64,000 nucleotides of DNA, from contig NZ_SLVY01000007.1 in NCBI RefSeq assembly GCF_004345605.1, positions 124,001-188,000 on the forward strand, given 5' to 3'. Source of the stretch: Rhodococcus sp. SMB37. Its GTDB lineage: Bacteria > Actinomycetota > Actinomycetes > Mycobacteriales > Mycobacteriaceae. Below the pieces are notes generated by a model that saw nothing but the letters and a program-made list of their open reading frames with translations, did not search any database and was not told where the DNA came from. Below are positions 16,311-24,172 of this stretch, piece after piece. The number at the start of each line of letters is the position of its first letter. Positions within the stretch are counted from its first letter, which is position 1. A program made the position numbers and the translations under genes.

Positions 16311-17264
16311 TCATTCTTGGGAGTCGTACGCCCGCACGCCCCATCGTCCGCTCCACCGTTCCCCGGACTGCAGCACGAGCAGGTCGATGCCGAGATTGAA
16401 CGCGTCGGGTGGACACGTCATCGGGGCGAGCACGAAAGCGCGGGTGTCGGCATCGTCGATCGTCGTCGCCCTGAGCCATCCGAATCCCCGACCTGTCCAG
16501 AGTTCGACGCCTCGGCCGTCCCGTCCGCACAGTCGATGCCGGGCGTTACCGTCAAGATCCTCGTCGAGGGCGCTGAAAGGAACATCGAGATGCACGCCCT
16601 CGAGCAACCTCGGCCTCGTGAAGTCGTATTCGGTGTCGGTGACGGGCTGCGAGTACGCATCGGGCAGGCTCCGCGCGCGGTCGAGAGGCATTCTCGTCCC
16701 GGCCGCCACCTGCAACGTGCACTCGTCGAGCGGGCTGTCTCCGGCCCGCAGGTACGGGCCCACTCCCAACCCGAACGGCGAGTGGTATCCGCCGACATTC
16801 GTCGCTGTGTGGGTGACGGTGAGACCGTCCCAGCCCACTTCGTGCGCCACCGTCAACCGCAATTGGTAAGGCCAGCCCTTGTGCAGTCCGACTTCCAGTG
16901 TCTGCTGGATCCTCGAATCTGTGAGCGCTGTCACCTCCCAGCCCCGATGCCGGACGAGGCCGTTCACTGCTGCACCTCGCTCCGGATCGGTCAGGGCGAG
17001 CTGGTGCTCGATTCCGTCGAAATAGAAGTGCCCGTCGCGGATGCCGCCCGGCCAAGGGGCGAGCACCGCGCCGCCGAACCCCAGTGGCGGTTCGCGGCCG
17101 GCCGGGGTCTCGACCAGCCGGTACGCCCGCGCCGATCCCTGAGTGACCGACCCCTGCGCCTCCGAATGGTCGTCGTAGTCGAGCGCGAGCAGCGCAGCAC
17201 CGGTACCGGACACCGAGGCTCGGTATCCGCCGCCCCGGATCGAGTGGTGGATCGGCTCGGACAT
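16311..17264 (-). CDS. Aldose 1-epimerase family protein
   Basis: Interconverts alpha and beta anomers of hexoses or acts on a related sugar. 317 aa from ATG 17264. It shows the galactose-mutarotase beta-sandwich: PLGFGGAVLAPWPGGIRDGHF, AVNGLVRHRGWE (substrate His and Arg), THTATNVGGYHSPFGLGVGPYL (second His) and a late acidic segment VRAYDSQE. It resembles the actinobacterial aldose epimerase branch rather than E. coli GalM. It lies downstream of the beta-lactamase gene in the same direction, separated by about 100 nt that contain a tandem 17-nt duplication. Confidence 0.8.
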   Translation of the reverse strand: MSEPIHHSIRGGGYRASVSGTGAALLALDYDDHSEAQGSVTQGSARAYRLVETPAGREPPLGFGGAVLAPWPGGIRDGHFYFDGIEHQLALTDPERGAAVNGLVRHRGWEVTALTDSRIQQTLEVGLHKGWPYQLRLTVAHEVGWDGLTVTHTATNVGGYHSPFGLGVGPYLRAGDSPLDECTLQVAAGTRMPLDRARSLPDAYSQPVTDTEYDFTRPRLLEGVHLDVPFSALDEDLDGNARHRLCGRDGRGVELWTGRGFGWLRATTIDDADTRAFVLAPMTCPPDAFNLGIDLLVLQSGERWSGRWGVRAYDSQE

Positions 17265-17315
17265 GATCAACAGTGTGCCCGGCGCGCACCGTCTTCACGG
17301 CGGATTCGGCTTGTC

Positions 17316-17349
17316 GATTCAGGGCCCTACCTGATTCAGGGCCCTACCT
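17316..17349. repeat. Tandem 17-nt duplication
   Basis: The unit GATTCAGGGCCCTACCT occurs twice back to back (17316-17332 and 17333-17349) between the beta-lactamase stop and the aldose epimerase start. Each copy holds the palindrome AGGGCCCT. Slipped-strand duplication is the likely origin. Confidence 0.9.
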
Positions 17350-17362
17350 CAGAGCACTGTCA

Positions 17363-18325
17363 TCAGGGCACGGCCCGCATCGCCGAGACCAGTGCCGCTG
17401 TCGTGTCCACGATCGGAGCGTTCTCGAACGGAGCATCGACGTCACCGGTGGTGGTGTCCGAGAGAATCACCAGCACCAACGGCTCCCCCTCGGGCGACCA
17501 GACCACCCCGGCCGCGTTCAGGGTGGCGAAATATCCCCCTCCGGACTTGTCTGCGGCGACCCAACCGGAGGGAAGTCCCGCGCGCATCCTGGTGTCGGAG
17601 GTAGTGCTCGCGCGCATCCACCCCGTGAGGATCCGTTGATGCGCCGGATCGAGCGCCGAGCCGAGCAGCAGATCCCGGTATCCGCGGGCCAACCCGACCG
17701 CCGTGGTCGTGTCGCGCTCGTCGCCGCGCGCGGCGTCGTTCAGTTCGGGTTCCCACCGGTCGAGGCGTGTCGCGTGGTCGCCGACCGAGCGCGCGAACGT
17801 GGTCACCGCGTCCGGCCCGCCCAGTCGCCGCAGCAGAAGGTTGCCGGCGGTGTTGTCGCTGCGTGTGAGTGCGGCTTCGCAGAGCTGCTCATATGTCATC
17901 AGTCTGCCCTGATTCTCGGAGGTCACCGGTGAGTTCACGACGATGTCGCCCGGTTCGACGGCGACAGTGTCGTCGAGCCGCAGTCGCCCCTGGGATTCGA
18001 GTTGCAGGATGCCCGCCGCCGCGTACACCTTGAACGTCGAGCACATCGCGAACCGCTCGTCGCCGCGATGCGTGTAGGTGCGTCCGCTTCCCGGTGAATG
18101 TGCGAGCGCTCCGAGACGCACGGCATGCCGATTCTCGATCTCGGCGAGGCGCTCGTCGAGGGCCGACAGGCGCACCTCCAATTCAGGTGCCGCACCATTG
18201 GATGCCTGCTCCGGAACCGTCGCGACGCTCGGTGCGCCGCATGCTGCAGCGACGGGTACCGACGCCGCTACGAGCGTCGCGTTGAGAAACCATCTGCGGG
18301 ACAATGCTGTTCGCTGCTGTGTCAT
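17363..18325 (-). CDS. Class A beta-lactamase, Tat-exported lipoprotein
   Basis: Serine beta-lactamase hydrolysing penicillins or cephalosporins outside the membrane. 320 aa from ATG 18325. The N-terminus has a twin-arginine motif (SRRWFLNATLV) and a lipobox VAAAC with Cys29, so it is a Tat-exported lipoprotein. Catalytic motifs: S96-T-F-K99, S156-D-N158, E192-P-E-L-N196 and K260-S-G262. The last is KSG where most class A enzymes have KTG; this Thr/Ser exchange occurs naturally in some class A enzymes. Upstream, about 160 nt separate it from the end of TnpB element 1. Spectrum cannot be predicted safely. Confidence 0.87.
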   Translation of the reverse strand: MTQQRTALSRRWFLNATLVAASVPVAAACGAPSVATVPEQASNGAAPELEVRLSALDERLAEIENRHAVRLGALAHSPGSGRTYTHRGDERFAMCSTFKVYAAAGILQLESQGRLRLDDTVAVEPGDIVVNSPVTSENQGRLMTYEQLCEAALTRSDNTAGNLLLRRLGGPDAVTTFARSVGDHATRLDRWEPELNDAARGDERDTTTAVGLARGYRDLLLGSALDPAHQRILTGWMRASTTSDTRMRAGLPSGWVAADKSGGGYFATLNAAGVVWSPEGEPLVLVILSDTTTGDVDAPFENAPIVDTTAALVSAMRAVP

Positions 18326-18466
18326 GCCCTCACCACAGCACCCGAGCGATCCACGCCGCCAATATCCGCACGGGCCCGAGCCGGGTCGCAAAAAGTATCG
18401 CCGCTGGTCGATGACGTGGAAGACGCGAACATCGAACTCCCCATGCACCGATCCGCCGGACGCCCA

Positions 18467-18486
18467 GCAGGCACTGGTTCAATGAC
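18467..18486 (-). other. Predicted guide segment of TnpB element 1
   Basis: The roughly 20 nt just outside the right end of element 1 (after GTCAA on the minus strand) would form the 3' guide of the element's omega-RNA. This is chromosomal flank upstream of the beta-lactamase gene. The exact length is inferred from known IS200/IS605 systems. Confidence 0.4.
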
Positions 18487-18620
18487 TTGACGTCCTCCCA
18501 GCCGTGAACGACCGGGATTCCTCCCGCAGCACTACGCGCCACTCCGGTGGGTTCCTGTTTCACAGGGACATACCTCCCGCTAAACGGCAGGATTTACAGT
18601 CCCTCCGCAGGCGTTCAACC
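18487..18620 (-). ncRNA. Predicted TnpB guide RNA (omega-RNA/reRNA) scaffold, element 1
   Basis: In IS200/IS605-family elements the guide-RNA scaffold overlaps the 3' end of tnpB and runs to the right end of the element. Here the terminal hairpin lies at 18496-18517 (minus strand, loop TTCA) and is followed by GGACGTCAA, after which unrelated flank begins. The 5' limit of the RNA is not visible and the coordinate is a guess. Confidence 0.55.
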
Positions 18621-19728
18621 ACTCCGCACGTCCGGCCGCGTGGATGTTCTTCGCAGCATTGAGGTCGCGGTCGTGGACCACCCCACACGCCGCGCACTGC
18701 CACTCCCGAATCGAAAGCGGCTTCCGGCCGTCCTTCATCCCACACACCGAGCACAACTGACTCGACGGGTAGAAACGGTCCACCTTGACGAAGGTCCGCC
18801 CATACCGGGCGGCCTTCTCCTCCACCATGCGGGTGAACATCGCCCACCCGGCATCGTGCACCGACTTCGCCAACCGTGTCCGCGCCAACCCGATAACACA
18901 CAAGTCCTCGACGAACACCGCTTGGTTCTCGCGGATGATCACCGTGGACTGCGTGTGCGCCCAATCCTTGCGGGCATCGGCCACCTTCGCATGCGCCTTC
19001 GCGACACGCATACGTGCCTTCGCCCGATTCCTGCTGCCCTTGTCCTTGCGGGACAGAGCCTGTTGCGCTTTCTTCAACCGCCGTTCGGCCTGGCGGAGGA
19101 ACTTCGGGGACTCGATGACCTTCCCGTCCGAGAGCACCGCGAACGTCGTCAAACCCAGGTCGATACCGACCTCGAAGTCCACCTCGGGCAGCGGTTCGTC
19201 GGTGGTCTCCACCACGAACGACGCGAAATAACGTCCGGCTGCATCCTTGATGATGGACACGCTCGACGGCTCCGACGGCAACTCCCGCGACCACGCCACC
19301 TTCACCTCGCCGACCTTCGCCACATACAACTTCCCGTTCGAACGCAGCGAGAACCCGTTGCGGGTCAGCCGGATCGCCTGCCGGTTGTCCTTGCGGGACT
19401 TGAACCGCGGCGCGGCGACCTTGCGGCCCTTCCGCTTCCCCGACATCGAGTCGAACCAGTTGCGGTAGGCCACTGCCGCGTCGCGCACCGACTGCACCAG
19501 CGCTACCGACGCCACCTCGGCCAGCCATGCCCGTGGTGGGGTCTTCTTCGCTGCGGTGACCACCTGCTTCTGCACGTCGGTATCCGAGAGCGTCACCCCG
19601 GCCGCATACGCGTCCTGCCGGACGCGCAGTGCATCGTTGAACACCACCCGCGCGCACCCGAACGACCGGGCCAGCATGTGCTGCTGGCCGGGCGTCGGGT
19701 AGACGCGGTACTGGTATCGAAGCTGCAC
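18580..19728 (-). CDS. tnpB: RNA-guided endonuclease TnpB (IS605 OrfB family), element 1
   Basis: 382 aa, full length and intact. The N-terminal OrfB helix-turn-helix region begins MQLRYQYRVYPTPGQQHMLA. The RuvC nuclease residues are D190 (VGIDLGLTTFAV), E274 (VFVEDLCV) and D355 (HDRDLNAAKNI). The zinc ribbon is C326xxC329 with C345xxC348. These positions are close to those of the studied ISDra2 TnpB (about 408 aa). Proteins of this type cut double-stranded DNA next to a short TAM using an RNA from the element's right end. All catalytic residues are present, so activity is plausible. The TAM cannot be read with confidence. Confidence 0.92.
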   Translation of the reverse strand: MQLRYQYRVYPTPGQQHMLARSFGCARVVFNDALRVRQDAYAAGVTLSDTDVQKQVVTAAKKTPPRAWLAEVASVALVQSVRDAAVAYRNWFDSMSGKRKGRKVAAPRFKSRKDNRQAIRLTRNGFSLRSNGKLYVAKVGEVKVAWSRELPSEPSSVSIIKDAAGRYFASFVVETTDEPLPEVDFEVGIDLGLTTFAVLSDGKVIESPKFLRQAERRLKKAQQALSRKDKGSRNRAKARMRVAKAHAKVADARKDWAHTQSTVIIRENQAVFVEDLCVIGLARTRLAKSVHDAGWAMFTRMVEEKAARYGRTFVKVDRFYPSSQLCSVCGMKDGRKPLSIREWQCAACGVVHDRDLNAAKNIHAAGRAEWLNACGGTVNPAV

Positions 19729-19771
19729 AGCGAGACCATAGCCACGACCACCGACATGATTGATGCGCTGA

Positions 19772-19791
19772 CCCGGCCCCGAAGGACCGGG
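19772..19791. repeat. Left-end hairpin of TnpB element 1
   Basis: CCCGGCCCCGAAGGACCGGG: an 8-bp stem (one G-U) with a TTCG loop as read on the minus strand. It lies 44 nt upstream of tnpB and 24 nt from the LysR start codon. Either a transposon left-end structure or a terminator; the flanking GCGC repeats favour the first. Confidence 0.45.
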
Positions 19792-19814
19792 CTTGCGCGC
19801 TACGTTTCCTGTTC

Positions 19815-20690
19815 ATGGATCTGATCCGTCACCTCCGCTTCTTCGTCACCGTCGCGGAAGAAGGGCACTTCGGGCGCGCTGCTGCCACCCTGAACATGAC
19901 GCAACCTCCTCTTTCACAAGGGCTTCGACGACTCGAGCAGCACATCGGTACCGATCTCATCCACCGCACGCAGCAGGGAGCCGTGCTGACCACCGCCGGC
20001 GCCGCTCTGCTCCCCCGTGCACGGCTGCTCGTCGACGACTCCGAGAGATTCCTCGCCGAAGCCGAGCGTGTCTCCGAGGCGCGGGGCGTCGTGCGCTGGG
20101 GCGCGACGGCCGCACTCCCCGACCGGATGCTCACCGCCTGCGCCGCAGCACTGCGCACCGGACCCGATGTGACGGTCTCGACCGAGGTGGCCGCAAGCGT
20201 CGACCTGGTCGCCGCGGTCCGGTCGGGCATGTGTGACCTCGCGGTCGTCGAGCACCCCGCACTACTCGACGGCGTCGAGGCCGGACCGGTGACGAAGGCG
20301 CCCCGATGGGTGGTCGTGCCGGCCGGGCACCGCAGTGCGCGGGCGGAGCGGCCGCGTTTCCCGATGCTCTCCGACCTGTCGTTCGCGACACCTCCGAGAG
20401 CCGGAAACCCGGCGGCTTTCGATGCCACACAAGACATTCTGCGAGAGCGAGGGCTCGACGTCGGTGCAACTACCGTCCCGGACGACCGCACAGCCCTTGC
20501 TGCGGTGGCTGCCGGCACGCACTTCGGGATATCCACCGCATCCCCGGGCTCGGTTCCCGGTGTCGCGTGGCTGACGCTCGCCCCGGACGCCATCGCTCTG
20601 CGCGTGCGCATCGTGTGGCGTCCCAGCGTCGACGTCGCCCGGCACGTCGCGGCGATCGATCGCGTGCTGTTCCGGGAGCGCGCAAAATGA
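19815..20690 (+). CDS. LysR family transcriptional regulator
   Basis: 291 aa. The N-terminal winged helix-turn-helix (MDLIRHLRFFVTVAEEGHFGRAAATLNMTQPPLSQGLRRLE) is textbook LysR, followed by the effector-binding domain (about 90-290). Its stop overlaps the start of the next gene by ATGA, so it is translated together with the serine hydrolase and may regulate or respond to the same compound. LysR proteins such as AmpR regulate beta-lactamases in other bacteria; the link here is inferred from context. The region upstream is shortened to about 15 nt by TnpB element 1, which may have displaced its promoter. Confidence 0.87.
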   Translation: MDLIRHLRFFVTVAEEGHFGRAAATLNMTQPPLSQGLRRLEQHIGTDLIHRTQQGAVLTTAGAALLPRARLLVDDSERFLAEAERVSEARGVVRWGATAALPDRMLTACAAALRTGPDVTVSTEVAASVDLVAAVRSGMCDLAVVEHPALLDGVEAGPVTKAPRWVVVPAGHRSARAERPRFPMLSDLSFATPPRAGNPAAFDATQDILRERGLDVGATTVPDDRTALAAVAAGTHFGISTASPGSVPGVAWLTLAPDAIALRVRIVWRPSVDVARHVAAIDRVLFRERAK

Positions 20691-21583
20691 GCACGGCTAC
20701 CGACCGGATCCGGGCCGTGTTCGCCGACGCCGGGTGCAGTGGCTGGTTGCACGCGCGCCGCTGCTCGGACGACGAGGCCACGCTGTCGGTGCACGGCGAG
20801 GAGCGGGTCGTGCTCGCGTCGGTGTACAAACTGCCGCTGTTCCTCGCGTTCTGCGCAGAGGTGGACGCCGGCAGGATCGATCCGAGGTCCGAACTGCGCA
20901 TCGAGCCGTCCGAGTGCACACCGGGCTCCACCGGCATCGCGACCATGCGCGATCCGGTCACCATGAGCAGACGCGATATTGCCGCGTCGATGATGATCGT
21001 CTCCGACAATGCCGCCGCGGATGTGCTGCTCGGCGAGATCGGCACCGTCGCAGTCCACGACATGCTCGCCCGACTCGGCCTCGAACACACGAACATCGTG
21101 GGTGGCACCGCAGACATGTACCGGCGACTGATCGAGGAGACGGACAGCCACACCACCGTCGAGGCGTTCAAAGCCCTCACCGACAACGACGCGGCGTGGT
21201 CGGTGTCGGCCTACGACCCGGCGTTCACCAGCGCCACCACTGCCGAGGAGATGACACGGCTCCTCGCCACAGTATGGGCAGGTGACGTGCTCTCCGCCGA
21301 GCAGACCGGCTTCGTCCGACACGTGATGCGCAGCCAGATCTGGCCGCATCGCATCGCCGCGGCCTTCCCATACCGCGGGGTGTCGGTGGCAGGGAAGACC
21401 GGCACGATCGGCATCATCCGCAACGAGGTCGCGGTCGTCGAGTTCCCCGGCGAGCACCCGGTGGCGGTCGCGGTCTTCACACGTGCCGCCCGTGCGGAAC
21501 CGTCACTGCCCCTGGTGGATGCAGCGATCGGTGAGGCCGCGAGAATCGCAGTCACCGAACTGAGGGCACCGCTCCCCGCCTGA
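20687..21583 (+). CDS. Class A beta-lactamase-like serine hydrolase without signal peptide
   Basis: 298 aa from ATG 20687. It carries the penicillin-binding triad of motifs: S45-V-Y-K48, S106-D-N108 and K237-T-G239 (AGKTGTIG). The ExxLN omega-loop motif of true class A beta-lactamases is not visible and there is no N-terminal signal, so the protein looks cytoplasmic. It may be a peptidase, esterase or amidase of the beta-lactamase fold rather than a resistance enzyme. Co-translation with a LysR regulator suggests an inducible substrate-specific role. It is convergent with the MFS gene (9 nt). Confidence 0.75.
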   Translation: MSTATDRIRAVFADAGCSGWLHARRCSDDEATLSVHGEERVVLASVYKLPLFLAFCAEVDAGRIDPRSELRIEPSECTPGSTGIATMRDPVTMSRRDIAASMMIVSDNAAADVLLGEIGTVAVHDMLARLGLEHTNIVGGTADMYRRLIEETDSHTTVEAFKALTDNDAAWSVSAYDPAFTSATTAEEMTRLLATVWAGDVLSAEQTGFVRHVMRSQIWPHRIAAAFPYRGVSVAGKTGTIGIIRNEVAVVEFPGEHPVAVAVFTRAARAEPSLPLVDAAIGEAARIAVTELRAPLPA

Positions 21584-21592
21584 CCTCCACCG

Positions 21593-22870
21593 TCACGCCT
21601 CGGGTGTGCCGTCTCTGCGTACGCGATACCTCACGAACGCGGGAAACGCGAAGACACACACCAGAGTTCCGACCACCACGAGTACACCACCGCCGGCCGC
21701 TGCAACGGCGGTCCCGACCGCTGCGGCCGCAGCACCGTGCAGCACGTCCCCGATCCGCGGGCCTCCCGCCACGACGACGATGAACACGCCCTGCAACCGG
21801 CCACGCATCTCGTCGGTCGCGACTGTCTGCAGCATCGTCGACCGGAACGCCGCCGACACCATGTCGACCGCACCACCGAATGCGAGGAACGCGAGCGCCA
21901 CCCACAGCAGCACCGCACTACCACCCGGCACCGCGAACCACACCGCGACACCGAAACCGATCATCGCGACACCCCATAGCGCGATGCACACCATCACTGC
22001 GAGACCTTGGCGCCGCACCCGCGGCAACCAACCGGAGAAGACGCCGCCGAGCACTGCGCCGACGGACATCGACGCGAACAGCAGTCCGAGTGCGAAGCCG
22101 CCCGTCGCGGGGTCGCCGAACGATTCGTGCGCGATCTGAGGGAACAGCGCGCGCGGCATGCCGAACACCATCGCGACGATGTCGACGATGAACGACGCGA
22201 GGAGGATCTTCTGGGTCGACAGATACCGGAAGCCGTCGAGTACCGCGCGCAGTCCTGCCCGTGTCGTCTCGCCGAGCGGCGGTATGGACGGCAGCCGGAT
22301 CACCGCCCACAGCGTCGCGAGCAGGAAGATCGTGTCGAGCAGATACAGGGTCGACAGCCCTAGGACCGGAATCAATGCCCCGGCAAGCAGCGGTCCGGCA
22401 ATCGCACCGAACTGCATCACCGTCATGTTCAGTGAGGTCGCTGCAGCGATCTGACCGGTCGGCAGCAGGCGCGGGATGATGGCAGCACGCGTCGGCTGGT
22501 TGACGGCGAAGAATGCTTGTTGCAGAGAGAACAGACCCAGAAGGATCCAGACGTTGTTCAGCCCGGCCGCGGCCTGGGCCCACAGCAGCAGCGACGTCCC
22601 GCCGAGGCCGACCGACGTGATCGTCAGCAGTGTGCGGCGGTCCATGACGTCGGCGAGCGCTCCGCCCGACAACCCGAACACGACGAGCGGTACCAGGCCG
22701 AACACACCGGTCAGGCCGACGTACGCCGAGTTGCGGGTGATTTCGTAGATCTGCTGGGGAACCGCGACCACCGACAGTTGAGCACCGATCACCGTCACGA
22801 CACCGGCCCACCACAGGCGGGCATAGTCCTTGTTCTGCAGCGGTGCGGTGTCGGCGAGAATCCGCCTCAC
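21593..22870 (-). CDS. MFS transporter (multidrug-type)
   Basis: About 425 aa from GTG 22870, whose codon overlaps the pdxH stop as GTGA; an in-frame GTG at 22894 inside pdxH is the alternative. Begins with VRRILADTAPLQNKDYARLWWAGVVTVIG, the usual start of the MFS_3/enterobactin-exporter-like branch. About 12 membrane helices are visible, with the loop motif GGALADVMDRRTLL between helices 2 and 3. It probably exports a drug or metabolite. Translational coupling to pdxH is likely accidental in function, but means shared expression. Confidence 0.8.
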   Translation of the reverse strand: MRRILADTAPLQNKDYARLWWAGVVTVIGAQLSVVAVPQQIYEITRNSAYVGLTGVFGLVPLVVFGLSGGALADVMDRRTLLTITSVGLGGTSLLLWAQAAAGLNNVWILLGLFSLQQAFFAVNQPTRAAIIPRLLPTGQIAAATSLNMTVMQFGAIAGPLLAGALIPVLGLSTLYLLDTIFLLATLWAVIRLPSIPPLGETTRAGLRAVLDGFRYLSTQKILLASFIVDIVAMVFGMPRALFPQIAHESFGDPATGGFALGLLFASMSVGAVLGGVFSGWLPRVRRQGLAVMVCIALWGVAMIGFGVAVWFAVPGGSAVLLWVALAFLAFGGAVDMVSAAFRSTMLQTVATDEMRGRLQGVFIVVVAGGPRIGDVLHGAAAAAVGTAVAAAGGGVLVVVGTLVCVFAFPAFVRYRVRRDGTPEA

Positions 22871-23547
22871 GGTTGCAGTCGCTGCGTGTGCCACCGGCCG
22901 TCGACGAGCCGGGTCCGGACACGGTTGTGCATCCGGTTGGGCCGGCCCTGCCAGAACTCGACGAAGTCCGGAGAAATCCGAAGTCCGCCCCAGAACGGGG
23001 GCACGGGAATGTCGCCGTCGACCCCGAACCTCTCGCCGGCCTCGACGAGCGCGTGATCCAGGTCAGCGCGCGACGCTATGGGCTGCGACTGCTGTGACGC
23101 CCACGCACCCAGCTGAGAGCCACGCGGCCGCGTCCGCCAATAGGCTTCGGTCTCCTCGGCGGAGACACGGACGACGGGGCCGCGGATGCTGATCTGTCGA
23201 TGCAGCGGAAGCCACACGAATGTTGCCGACGCGTACGGCACCGCGTCGAGGTGACGTGCCTTGTCCGATCCGTAGTTGGTGAAGAAGGTGACACCCTCGG
23301 CGTCGATTCCCTTGCACAACACGGTCCGGGTCGCGGGGTGGCCGTGTTCGTCGACGGTGCCGAGGACGATGGCGTTGGGCTCGGGTACACCCGCAGACAC
23401 TGCGGCCGCCAGCCAGCGTCGGGCGTAGGGAAGCCAACCCCCATCGAGGTCTTCGGGACCGAGATCGATGTCCGAGGGCTCCTCCGCCGGGGCGGTGGGG
23501 ATGTAGTTCACCCGCATCGACGCGAGTGGATTCTGCGGATCCTGCAC
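22867..23547 (-). CDS. pdxH: Pyridoxamine 5'-phosphate oxidase
   Basis: FMN enzyme that oxidises pyridoxine/pyridoxamine 5'-phosphate to pyridoxal 5'-phosphate, the last step of B6 salvage and synthesis. 226 aa. Motifs: VLGTVDEHGHPATRTVLCKGID, FFTNYGSDKARHLDAVPYAS (FMN-binding), RGSQLGAWASQQSQPI, VPPFWGGLRISPDFVEFWQG and the C-terminal RLVDGRWHTQRLQP, all diagnostic of PdxH. GTG start at 23547. PLP made here serves enzymes such as SerC encoded 2 kb away. It is the first gene of a pair with the MFS transporter. Confidence 0.92.
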   Translation of the reverse strand: MQDPQNPLASMRVNYIPTAPAEEPSDIDLGPEDLDGGWLPYARRWLAAAVSAGVPEPNAIVLGTVDEHGHPATRTVLCKGIDAEGVTFFTNYGSDKARHLDAVPYASATFVWLPLHRQISIRGPVVRVSAEETEAYWRTRPRGSQLGAWASQQSQPIASRADLDHALVEAGERFGVDGDIPVPPFWGGLRISPDFVEFWQGRPNRMHNRVRTRLVDGRWHTQRLQP

Positions 23548-23558
23548 GGATGTGGAGG

Positions 23559-24020
23559 TTACTCCGAGTTCTCGGGACGGTCCGTCCAGCCGAGCCGAGC
23601 GGCGATGCTGCGACCCGCCGATTCGAGTGCACCCAAGGGGCGGGTCGCGATTTCTGCGATGTCGACGAGGGATTCGAGACGGCCTGTCACCCGTTCGAGC
23701 CGTCCGACGACGTCGCCCATCTTGGTCACGGTGGCGTCGACCTGGTCGAGAGTTCTGTCGAAGCGGGCCAGCGTGACGCCCAGTCCGGCGATCGCGCCGT
23801 CCAGTCCGCTGATGGTGTTGTCCATGTTGCCGAGAGTTCTGTCCAGATCGCCGATGATCGTCTGCAGCTGGTCGACGGTCATGTCGGCGTTCAGGGCGGC
23901 CTGCGCCAGTTTCCGCAGGCGCTGCCGCTCCGGTTGCCGCTCCCCGTGCTGCACACCCGCGATGCTGCTCGGGACGTCCTTGATTTCGTGCTCCGAGTCG
24001 ACCATTCGCCGATTATCCAC
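23559..24020 (-). CDS. Hypothetical protein with heptad-like helical repeat
   Basis: 153 aa, no recognised family. Residues about 48-115 form a long regular amphipathic pattern (VDQLQTIIGDLDRTLGNMD, NTISGLDGAIAGL, VTLARFDRTLDQVDATVTKM, VVGRLERVTGRLESLVDIA) that looks like a coiled coil or phasin-like four-helix bundle. It ends in a short hydrophobic helix. The pattern is reminiscent of actinobacterial phasin or Rv0500A-type helical proteins but no assignment is made. It is transcribed in the same direction as pdxH, 11 nt upstream of it, and may be co-transcribed. Confidence 0.65.
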   Translation of the reverse strand: MDNRRMVDSEHEIKDVPSSIAGVQHGERQPERQRLRKLAQAALNADMTVDQLQTIIGDLDRTLGNMDNTISGLDGAIAGLGVTLARFDRTLDQVDATVTKMGDVVGRLERVTGRLESLVDIAEIATRPLGALESAGRSIAARLGWTDRPENSE

Positions 24021-24172
24021 AAGCGAACACCTCCCGGAGGTCGAAGCGGGTAACGGGCGACTAGAGTCCTCTTCGACGACCGAATGAGTTGCCGATCACA
24101 AGACTGCCCACTCATTCCACCGGCAGTGCCGCCCGGATCGGGCCGCACGTGAACGAGGAGAGCCACACCGTC

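Larger units (their letters stand above)
18487..19800 (-). mobile_element. IS200/IS605-family-like element with tnpB only (element 1)
   Basis: Contains tnpB, a right end with a hairpin and terminal TCAA (18487-18517), and upstream of tnpB a perfect hairpin with a TTCG loop (19772-19791) flanked by GCGC on both sides, typical of a left end. No tnpA (HUH transposase) gene is present, so movement would need a transposase in trans. The left boundary is approximate. It sits between the divergent starts of the beta-lactamase and LysR genes. Confidence 0.6.

Noticed and set aside
17316-17349. CRISPR array
   Set aside because: Only two units, directly adjacent and without spacers.
18547-19824. Long plus-strand open frame across TnpB 1
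   Set aside because: Antisense shadow of tnpB; no family resemblance.
20306-20686. N-terminal extension of the serine hydrolase
   Set aside because: The open frame lies inside the LysR gene in another frame; the ATG at 20687 with ATGA overlap is the natural start.
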